The notes under the pieces: generated by a model
The model's input: the letters and a program-made list of their open reading frames with translations, nothing else
Told to the model about the DNA's origin: nothing
The model's database searches: none
Source: an uncultured bacterium
GTDB taxonomy: Bacteria > Omnitrophota > Gorgyraeia > Gorgyraeales > Gorgyraeaceae
Assembly: GCA_913009675.1 (NCBI GenBank)
Contig: CAJVXD010000013.1
Span: forward strand, 1 to 11,838
Direction of reading: 5' to 3'
DNA length: 11,838 nucleotides
Program-made: the position numbers and the translations under genes
Part shown: positions 6,179 through 11,838 of the stretch, piece after piece
Layout: the number at the start of each line of letters is the position of its first letter
How positions within the stretch are numbered: position 1 is the first letter of the stretch

Positions 6179-7430
6179 AAGAGAGTTCGGAGCGTATAAG
6201 ATCTTTGTATGTTTCGCGCCTTCGTATAAGTCTAGCGCGCCTTCCGGTTACCATGACCTCTGCCGGCCTTGGCCTGGAGTTATAGTTACTGGACATGCTA
6301 TATCCATATGCGCCTGCGCTCATAACAGCGAGCAAATCCCCTTCTTTCAATCCAATAAACCTTCTATCTCTCCCAAGGAAATCTCCGCTCTCGCACACAG
6401 GACCTACTATGTCATATCTTCTAATCCTTTTTGATCTACCGTAAGACCTGGAACTCACAGGGACTATCTCGTGATACGCCTCGTAAAGACTGGGCCTTAA
6501 AAGATCACTCATAGCTGCATCGACTATAGCAAAATTTTTACCTGGCGTTTCCTTTATATACAACACCTTGGTCACAAGTATACCTGCATTACCTGCGATA
6601 AATCTGCCCGGTTCAAGTATTATTCTCACATTTAGTTTTTTCAAGAAAGGCAGGATTGCCTTTGCGTATCCCTGAGCCGTCTGCGGGCTTTCTCCCGAAT
6701 ATATTATCCCGAGCCCCCCTCCTACATTAAGCCACCTTATCCCTACGCCCCTGGATTTCATACGCTGCACAAGATTAGTCACTTTTTCTACCGCCCTGAC
6801 AAATGGCCTTGCATCAAGGATCTGCGAACCAATGTGCATGTGTATACCGCATATATCCAGATTGGTATATTCGGCTCGATTCAAAAAGATATCCCTGGCC
6901 CTGTCAATATCGATCCCAAATTTGTCCTGCCTATGGCCTGTTGTGATATAGCGGTGGGTCTTTGCTTTTACATCAGGGTTTACACGGATTGCAACAGCCT
7001 GTCTTCTTCGCATCCTTCCGGCAATCATATTGATAGCCTCGAGCTCCGATAGAGACTCAACATTGAAGAGAAGGATATTGCCCCTCATAGCGTACTCTAT
7101 TTCATCCGCTCTTTTTCCGACGCTCGCATAGACAATCTTACGCGAAGGCACGCCTGCTCTTAAGGCCTTGAAAAGTTCTCCGCCTGACACAATATCCAGG
7201 CCTGCGCCTGCCCTCACAAGGGTCTTTAATACCGAGAGGTTTGAATTTGCCTTTACCGAATAACAGATAAGAGGTTTTACGCTTCTAAATGCGGCCTGTA
7301 ATTTTCCATAATGCTCTAAAAATGTCTTCCGGCTATAGACATAAAGCGGCGTAGAGTACCTTTCAGCCAGTTTGCGCACACTTACCGATTCACAGAAAAG
7401 CTCATCAGCCTTGTATCCAAAATCACGCAT
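6177..7430 (-). CDS. lysA: Diaminopimelate decarboxylase LysA
   Basis: LysA decarboxylates meso-diaminopimelate to L-lysine, the last step. It is a PLP fold type III enzyme of 417 residues. The PLP lysine is Lys60 in CYSVKANSN. Further motifs are SGGEL (82-86), DKFGID (169-174), HIGSQ (199-203), the phosphate-binding GGGLGI (237-242), EPGRFI (273-278), GPVCESGDFLG (343-353) with Cys346 from the partner subunit, and GAYGYSMSSNYNSRPRPAEV near the end. The common DAGM is DAAM (304-307). The ATG overlaps the argH stop by eight bases (ATGCGTGA), the physical link between the arginine and lysine blocks. A GGGG stretch nine bases upstream is the only ribosome-site candidate. The stop codon lies in the arm of a 37-base palindrome. 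Confidence 0.97.
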   Translation of the reverse strand: MRDFGYKADELFCESVSVRKLAERYSTPLYVYSRKTFLEHYGKLQAAFRSVKPLICYSVKANSNLSVLKTLVRAGAGLDIVSGGELFKALRAGVPSRKIVYASVGKRADEIEYAMRGNILLFNVESLSELEAINMIAGRMRRRQAVAIRVNPDVKAKTHRYITTGHRQDKFGIDIDRARDIFLNRAEYTNLDICGIHMHIGSQILDARPFVRAVEKVTNLVQRMKSRGVGIRWLNVGGGLGIIYSGESPQTAQGYAKAILPFLKKLNVRIILEPGRFIAGNAGILVTKVLYIKETPGKNFAIVDAAMSDLLRPSLYEAYHEIVPVSSRSYGRSKRIRRYDIVGPVCESGDFLGRDRRFIGLKEGDLLAVMSAGAYGYSMSSNYNSRPRPAEVMVTGRRARLIRRRETYKDLIRSELS

Positions 7431-8769
7431 ATCTAGATACCCCTTTTTTTCCTTTTACCGACTTTTTTGACCTTACGGATGCCCTTGGATTTATTATACC
7501 CCTGACTACCCTATTCGTTAAGAGAGGGGTAAAACTCTTGAGCATCTCATCGCTCATTTTCTTTATTTCTTTACCGGTTTTAAGTTTGTAGGCAACGAGT
7601 TTTCCTATTATCGCATGTGCGTCCTTAAAGGCTACGCCTTTCTGCACAAGATAATCCGCCATGTCAGTCGCGTATAAACACTCGTCCTGAAGCTCTTTTT
7701 CTATATTTTCTCTTTTAAACTTTATATTAGGCAAAAGGGCTATCATCACCTCAAGTTCCTTCTGGATAATCTCAAAGGAACCAAAAAGCGGTTCTTTGTC
7801 CAACTGCATATCCCTATTGTATGAAAGGGGCAGCCCCTTCATCATGACCAATACGCTCATCAGGTTCCCATACAGTCTGCCCGTATTGCCTCTTATCAGC
7901 TCCAGGGCATCAGGATTCTTTTTCTGCGGCATAAGAGAACTACCCGTACAGAATGCCTCGTCTATCTCTATAAAACCAAACTCTTTTGTGGACCACAAGA
8001 TCATATCCTCCGCTAATCTTGACAGATGCATGCCTATTATAGAAAGCGCGCTCAAGATCTCTATGACAAAATCCCTGTCGCTTACGGTATCCACTGAATT
8101 AACAGGGCTGGATAACGAACAGGACGGCATCATCTTGATATTATATTTAGATGCATCTATAACCGTCCCTGCAACCGCCCCCGCCCCCATAACTAATCTG
8201 ATATTATCCAGGACATTCTTTAGTCTCCTGACATCCCTCGATAGCATCTCTACATAAGCCCCGAAATAGTCATATAGGCTTACAGGCATAGCATGCTGCA
8301 AGTGAGTATAGGCCGGGATAACCTGCGTTAGATTATTCCTCGCCAATCTAACCAACTCCTTGATAAGTCCGGATAATAGACCTAATGCCGTAGACGTATT
8401 TTTCATGCAATATAATTTGGTGTCCAGGGCTACCTGGTCGTTTCTGGATCTGGAGGTGTGAAGTTTAAGCGCCGCCCTTCCCACCTTTTTCTCTAAAAGA
8501 TCCTGTATATAAGTGTGGATATCCTCAAAAGAATCATCGACTTTAAAGCTGCCTTTTTTAATCGAATCGAGGATAGCCTTGATGCCGCCTTCTAACTTCT
8601 TATACTCCCGGCTACTCAGAAACCCCGCCTTTTTAAGGACAGCGATGTGCGCTAAAGACCCCAGACAATCATATTCGGCCAATCTCTTATCAAAATGAAT
8701 AGACCTGGTAAATTCCTCCACCAGGGAATTCGTCTTTTTCTTGAATCTTCCACCCCACATCTTAGACAT
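7423..8769 (-). CDS. argH: Argininosuccinate lyase ArgH
   Basis: ArgH splits argininosuccinate into arginine and fumarate, the final arginine step. It is a homotetrameric fumarase/aspartase-superfamily enzyme. The protein is 448 residues; homologues are usually about 455-470. The opening MWGGRF, HTSRSRNDQV (104-113), catalytic-base region THLQHAMPVS (155-164), NSVDTVSDRDF (224-234) and signature GSSLMPQKKNPD (276-287, catalytic Ser278) are present. Several usually fixed positions differ: LQHAMP for LQRAQP, RGNTGR for RGKTGR, DMQLDKE for DMQEDKE. The end KKSVKGKKGVSRYA replaces the usual S.GGTxP-type tail. The ATG has AAGGAG seven bases upstream (8777-8782). It overlaps lysA by eight bases and lies 68 bases after argG. 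Confidence 0.95.
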   Translation of the reverse strand: MSKMWGGRFKKKTNSLVEEFTRSIHFDKRLAEYDCLGSLAHIAVLKKAGFLSSREYKKLEGGIKAILDSIKKGSFKVDDSFEDIHTYIQDLLEKKVGRAALKLHTSRSRNDQVALDTKLYCMKNTSTALGLLSGLIKELVRLARNNLTQVIPAYTHLQHAMPVSLYDYFGAYVEMLSRDVRRLKNVLDNIRLVMGAGAVAGTVIDASKYNIKMMPSCSLSSPVNSVDTVSDRDFVIEILSALSIIGMHLSRLAEDMILWSTKEFGFIEIDEAFCTGSSLMPQKKNPDALELIRGNTGRLYGNLMSVLVMMKGLPLSYNRDMQLDKEPLFGSFEIIQKELEVMIALLPNIKFKRENIEKELQDECLYATDMADYLVQKGVAFKDAHAIIGKLVAYKLKTGKEIKKMSDEMLKSFTPLLTNRVVRGIINPRASVRSKKSVKGKKGVSRYA

Positions 8770-8785
8770 ATCAAAACTCCTTGCT

Positions 8786-8835
8786 GGCGTAAGGTAGACT
8801 TTTCACCGTACACCTTTAGCCTTTAACCTTACGCC
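8786..8835. repeat. Inverted repeat with degenerate heptamers in the argG-argH gap
   Basis: GGCGTAAGGT (8786-8795) and ACCTTACGCC (8826-8835) are a perfect 10-bp inverted repeat with a 30-base spacer. On the coding strand the gap also reads as loose seven- to nine-base units such as TAAAAGGCG, TAAGGT, TAAAGGC, TAAAGGTG and TACGGTG. It starts three bases after the argG stop and ends just upstream of the argH ribosome site. No T run follows. It resembles the lysA-dapF palindrome in placement but not in sequence. Confidence 0.7.
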
Positions 8836-8837
8836 TT

Positions 8838-10010
8838 TTACTTCTTATATGGCATACCCCAAACCTTAATAAACCCCTCGGCTACAGACCTGTCAAATTT
8901 ATCGCCCTGCCCATAGGTTGCCATCTCTTTCCTGTATAACGAATGCGGAGACTTTCTTGCAACAACGCTTAATGCGCCTTTCAAGAGTTTCACCTTCACC
9001 ATGCCTGTCACATCCCTCTGCGTCTCGTCCACGAAGGCATCCAGCGCCTTCTTGAGAGGCGTAAACCACAGGCCATAATAGACTAACTCTCCGTATCTCA
9101 ATGAAATATTCTCCTTAAAATGCAAAAGCTCCCTGTCAAGCACAAGCGCCTCCAATGCCTTATGGGCATTATGTAATATCCATCCGGCAGGCGCTTCGTA
9201 TATCTCCCTTGACTTTATGCCGACAAGCCTGTTCTCCACTAGATCAGTCCTTCCTATGCCGTTTTCCCCGCCGACCTTATTGAGTTTCATTATAAGCTTC
9301 ACAGGATCATATCTTTCTCCGTTAATCTTTACGGGGATCCCCTTTTTAAAGGCAATATCCAGATACCTTGCCTTATTCGGGGCCTTCTTTGGGTCTACCG
9401 TCATCCTATAGGCGCCCCCCGGCGGCTCGTTCCATGGGTCCTCCAGGATACCGCACTCTATACTGATACCCCATATATTCTGGTCCAGGCTGTATGGACT
9501 CTTCTTTGTCACATCTATATCTATGCCTTTTTCTTTAGCGTATCCTATCTCTTCTTCTCTTGAAGACATGTCCCATTCTCTGAGAGGGGCGATTATCTTT
9601 AATCCCGGCATAAGGGCCATTACCGTTACCTCAAATCTTACCTGGTCATTCCCCTTACCTGTACAGCCATGCGCCACAAATTCGGCCTTTTCCTTTTTAG
9701 CGGCCCATGCAAGGCCCTTGGCAATAATAGGCCTTGAAAGCGCCGTAGCTAATAGATAGTTAGATTCATATACAGCCCCTGCCTTTAAGGCCTGAAAAAC
9801 AAAATCCTGCGCAAATGGCTTCTTTAGATCTTCTATGATAACCTTTGATGCGCCGGCTGAAATAGCCCTCTTCTTTAACTTCCCGAAATCGGCAGGCTGG
9901 CCCACGTCGGCCATATAGGCAATGACATCATAACCGTTATCGACAAGCCATCTCACGGCCACCGAAGTATCCAATCCCCCCGAATCCGCCAGAACAACTT
10001 TTCTACTCAT
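8838..10010 (-). CDS. argG: Argininosuccinate synthase ArgG
   Basis: ArgG joins citrulline and aspartate using ATP (giving AMP and PPi) to form argininosuccinate. The 390-residue length is slightly short of the usual 395-410. The PP-loop SGGLDTS (10-16) is intact, but the residue before it, Tyr or Phe in most homologues, is Asp9 (codon GAT). Other motifs: DVGQP (35-39), YLLATALSRP (85-94), HGCTGKGNDQVRFE (114-127), YSLDQNIWGISIE (173-185) and EDPW (190-193). These cover the ATP, citrulline and aspartate sites. The ATG is well supported by AAGGAGG seven bases upstream (10018-10024). It follows argF by 46 bases, a gap holding only a short GAGGTT direct repeat. Confidence 0.96.
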   Translation of the reverse strand: MSRKVVLADSGGLDTSVAVRWLVDNGYDVIAYMADVGQPADFGKLKKRAISAGASKVIIEDLKKPFAQDFVFQALKAGAVYESNYLLATALSRPIIAKGLAWAAKKEKAEFVAHGCTGKGNDQVRFEVTVMALMPGLKIIAPLREWDMSSREEEIGYAKEKGIDIDVTKKSPYSLDQNIWGISIECGILEDPWNEPPGGAYRMTVDPKKAPNKARYLDIAFKKGIPVKINGERYDPVKLIMKLNKVGGENGIGRTDLVENRLVGIKSREIYEAPAGWILHNAHKALEALVLDRELLHFKENISLRYGELVYYGLWFTPLKKALDAFVDETQRDVTGMVKVKLLKGALSVVARKSPHSLYRKEMATYGQGDKFDRSVAEGFIKVWGMPYKK

Positions 10011-10017
10011 ATCTCCC

Positions 10018-10024
10018 CCTCCTT
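10018..10024 (-). promoter_or_regulatory. Ribosome binding site of argG
   Basis: AAGGAGG, a full-strength Shine-Dalgarno core, seven bases before the argG ATG. It fixes the start, placing the PP-loop at residue 10 as expected. Confidence 0.85.
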
Positions 10025-10056
10025 CTCAACCTCAACCTCAGCCTTCCCTCTCTGCC

Positions 10057-10947
10057 CTATGCCATTAACTTCACCAATATCGCCTTCTGCACATGGAGCC
10101 TGTTCTCTGCCTGGTCAACTACTATAGAGTGTTTACCGTCAAGGACATCATCCGTAATCTCTTCGCCCCTATGGGCAGGAAGACAGTGCATTACCATGAC
10201 ATCCTTCTTCGCAAATCTCAATATCCTTGAATTCAGCTGAAAGGCCTTAAAGACCTTAAGTCTTTTTTCTCTCTCTTTCTCCTTCCCCATGCTCGTCCAC
10301 ACATCGGTATAAACTATATCGGCGCCCTTAAGGGCCCCCTCTACTGAATCATAGAAACGCGCTGTACCTTTTGTATCCTCGATTATCCCCTTATCCGGTT
10401 CATAGCCCCTGGGGCATGCCAGATTTAGCCTGACACCGAACTTGCTGCACCCGTATAGAAGGGAATTGACTACATTGTTCCCATCCCCGATAAAGGCAAC
10501 CACTGTATCCTTTAACCCCTTTTTCTCTTTAATAGTAAAGATATCGCTTAGACCCTGGCACGGATGCAGGAGGTCCGTAAGTCCGTTTATTACAGGCACA
10601 GAAGAATACTGCGCAAATTCAATAAACCTCTGGTGTGAAAATGTCCTTACGACAATCACATCCAGGTATCTCGAGAGTACCTTTGCGGCGTCTTTAACCG
10701 ACTCCCTCTTACCTAACTCTATCTCGCCATAGCCCAGATAGACAGAGTTTCCCCCCAACTCGGACATCCCGACTTCAAACGAAACCCTCGTCCTGTTGGA
10801 CGGTTTTTCAAACACCAGTCCAAGCGTTTTATTCCTAAGCGACATCTCATGCGTCTTTCTATTGAGCTTAAATCCCTCCGCTAAATCAAAAAGCCCTTTT
10901 ATCTCCTCAACTGACAGATCCTTAATCGACACTAAATTCCTTTTCAT
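10057..10947 (-). CDS. argF: Ornithine carbamoyltransferase ArgF
   Basis: ArgF transfers the carbamoyl group of carbamoyl phosphate to ornithine, giving citrulline. The 296-residue protein has the two-domain transcarbamoylase layout. The carbamoyl-phosphate loop is SNRTR (50-54) in EKPSNRTRVSFEVG, followed by HPCQ (128-131), TDVWTSMG (214-221) and the ornithine-site motif HCLPAHRGEEI (254-264). HCLP and the SMG loop separate it from aspartate carbamoyltransferase. An anabolic role is likely because it sits between argD and argG, with no arginine deiminase or carbamate kinase in view. The ATG overlaps the argD stop as ATGA, with AAGGTGAT three bases upstream. Confidence 0.97.
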   Translation of the reverse strand: MKRNLVSIKDLSVEEIKGLFDLAEGFKLNRKTHEMSLRNKTLGLVFEKPSNRTRVSFEVGMSELGGNSVYLGYGEIELGKRESVKDAAKVLSRYLDVIVVRTFSHQRFIEFAQYSSVPVINGLTDLLHPCQGLSDIFTIKEKKGLKDTVVAFIGDGNNVVNSLLYGCSKFGVRLNLACPRGYEPDKGIIEDTKGTARFYDSVEGALKGADIVYTDVWTSMGKEKEREKRLKVFKAFQLNSRILRFAKKDVMVMHCLPAHRGEEITDDVLDGKHSIVVDQAENRLHVQKAILVKLMA

Positions 10948-11774
10948 TTCATCACCTTATCCAATATCCCCACAGCCCTATCTATCTGCTTCTTCGTAAC
11001 TATCATCCCCGGCATAAGCCTTAAGACATTGCCATGCGCACAATTTATCAAAAGTCTCTCCCTTAAACATCTTTCGACTATGTCTTTACCCTCGACGGTT
11101 AACTCCACCCCTATCATGAGGCCCCTGCCTCTTATCTCCTTTATGATAGGGTGCTTCCCTTTTAACCCGTTCAGTCCTTCAAGAAGATACATACCCATTC
11201 TCTGTGTATTCGAAAGCAGGCCCTCTCCTTTAATAGCCTCAAATACAGCCAGGCCCGCACTACAGGCAATGGGGCTCCCGCCAAATGTAGAGGCATGCAT
11301 GCCAGGCTTTAAGACATCCTGAAATCTTGTTGACGCTGCCATCGCCCCTATCGGGATCCCTCCGCCGAGAGACTTTGCAAGCGTCATGACATCCGGCTTC
11401 ACCCCGTAATGCTCAAAACAAAACATCTTGCCTGTCCGGCCCATGCCTGTCTGCACCTCATCGAAGATCAGGATAAAGTCTCTCTTATCGCAAATCTCCC
11501 TTATCCTGTTTACGTAATCAAGGCCTGCAAGGTTTATACCGCCTTCTCCCTGTATCAGCTCGAGCATTATAGCTGCAGTTTTATCGTTAATCGCACCCTC
11601 CAGCGCATCTATATCATTGAAAGGCACTGAGGTAAAACCCTCCGGGAGCGGCTCAAAACCCCTCTGATATCTTGGCTGGCCTGTCGCTGTCATAGTAGCC
11701 AGGGTCCTCCCGTGAAAAGAATCCTGCATCGTAATAATCTCGTATCTGCCTTTTCCCGCCCCATAGGCCCTTAC
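10944..11774 (-). CDS. argD: Acetylornithine aminotransferase ArgD, 5' end missing
   Basis: ArgD is a PLP-dependent class III aminotransferase that makes N-acetylornithine from N-acetylglutamate semialdehyde with glutamate. About 276 genuine codons are present; homologues have near 400, so roughly the first 120 residues are missing. Numbered from the first genuine residue, motifs are DSFHGRTLATMTATG (18-32), QGEGG (75-79), FDEVQTGMGRTG (104-115) with the PLP-binding Asp105, the PLP lysine Lys134 in TLAKSLGGGIPIGA, and STFGGSP (162-168). The frame runs on to an ATG at 11831, but those 19 codons are adapter. Some family members also act on succinyl-diaminopimelate; DapL in this operon makes that role unnecessary. 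argC, argJ and argB are not seen and may lie upstream. Confidence 0.95.
   Translation of the reverse strand, partial: VRAYGAGKGRYEIITMQDSFHGRTLATMTATGQPRYQRGFEPLPEGFTSVPFNDIDALEGAINDKTAAIMLELIQGEGGINLAGLDYVNRIREICDKRDFILIFDEVQTGMGRTGKMFCFEHYGVKPDVMTLAKSLGGGIPIGAMAASTRFQDVLKPGMHASTFGGSPIACSAGLAVFEAIKGEGLLSNTQRMGMYLLEGLNGLKGKHPIIKEIRGRGLMIGVELTVEGKDIVERCLRERLLINCAHGNVLRLMPGMIVTKKQIDRAVGILDKVMK
10951..10958 (-). promoter_or_regulatory. Ribosome binding site of argF
   Basis: AAGGTGAT, complementary to the 3' end of 16S rRNA in its GGTGAT part, lies inside the last codons of argD three bases before the argF ATG. It supports coupled translation. A similar GGGTGAT precedes dapL. Confidence 0.65.
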
Positions 11775-11832
11775 AGATCGGAAGAGCGTCGTGTAGGGAA
11801 AGAGTGTAGATCTCGGTGGTCGCCGTATCATT
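11775..11832 (-). other. Illumina TruSeq universal (P5) adapter, right end
   Basis: A complete 58-base reverse complement of the adapter at 122-179, starting AGATCGGAAGAGC right after genuine argD sequence. In the argD frame it encodes [19 protein letters not shown], a well-known artefactual N-terminus in databases. It marks the true right end of the contig. Confidence 0.98.
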
Positions 11833-11838
11833 AAAAAA
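11833..11838. other. Poly-A beyond the right adapter
   Basis: Six A residues follow the end of the adapter. This mirrors the T run outside the left adapter and fits reading past the end of a short library molecule. Confidence 0.85.

Noticed and set aside
10944..11774. argD as a dedicated succinyl-diaminopimelate aminotransferase (DapC)
   Set aside because: DapL is present and the gene is coupled to argF, so an arginine role is simpler.
180..11774. A new defence, mobile or secretion system
   Set aside because: Every sizeable open frame on the coding strand is a recognisable biosynthetic enzyme and no unexplained gene remains.

Overview
This is an assembled contig whose biological part runs from about base 180 to 11774. 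It holds 13 protein genes, all on the minus strand and packed end to end. Both ends carry the 58-base Illumina TruSeq universal (P5) adapter (122-179 and 11775-11832). Bases 1-121 and 11833-11838 lie outside the adapters and look like base calls made after the read ran off the adapter, so they are not genome sequence. No RNA gene, mobile element, CRISPR array, promoter or terminator is visible, and no gene-free stretch longer than about 70 bases exists inside the real sequence.

In transcription order (right to left) the genes are argD (5' end cut by the contig end), argF, argG, argH, lysA, dapF, dapA, dapB, dapL, folK, panC, panD and nadA (3' end cut). The first block turns N-acetylornithine precursors into ornithine, citrulline, argininosuccinate and arginine. 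The second block is a complete route from aspartate semialdehyde to lysine: DapA, DapB, DapL, DapF, LysA. It uses the one-step LL-diaminopimelate aminotransferase DapL in place of the acylated intermediates. It also supplies meso-diaminopimelate for peptidoglycan. The last block serves cofactors: FolK (folate), PanC and PanD (pantothenate and CoA), NadA (NAD). Four junctions overlap by 4 or 8 bases (argD/argF, argH/lysA, dapF/dapA, folK/panC), so overlaps tie the blocks together and a single long transcript is likely. Its promoter and end lie outside the window.

The organism is a bacterium, probably uncultured and recovered from a metagenome. The DapL lysine route and this compact arg-lys-dap-cofactor order fit candidate phylum Omnitrophota (PVC group). 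That placement is inferred from gene content and general protein character, not from a search, and other DapL-bearing phyla remain possible.

There is no sign of a new molecular system. The points worth a second look are small: palindromes in three gaps of nearly identical length (68-69 bases), a heptamer mini-repeat read through inside dapF, a hairpin touching the dapB ribosome binding site, an Asp in place of the usual aromatic residue beside the ArgG ATP loop, an atypical ArgH C-terminus, and two proteins (ArgD, NadA) whose naive translations contain adapter-encoded residues.
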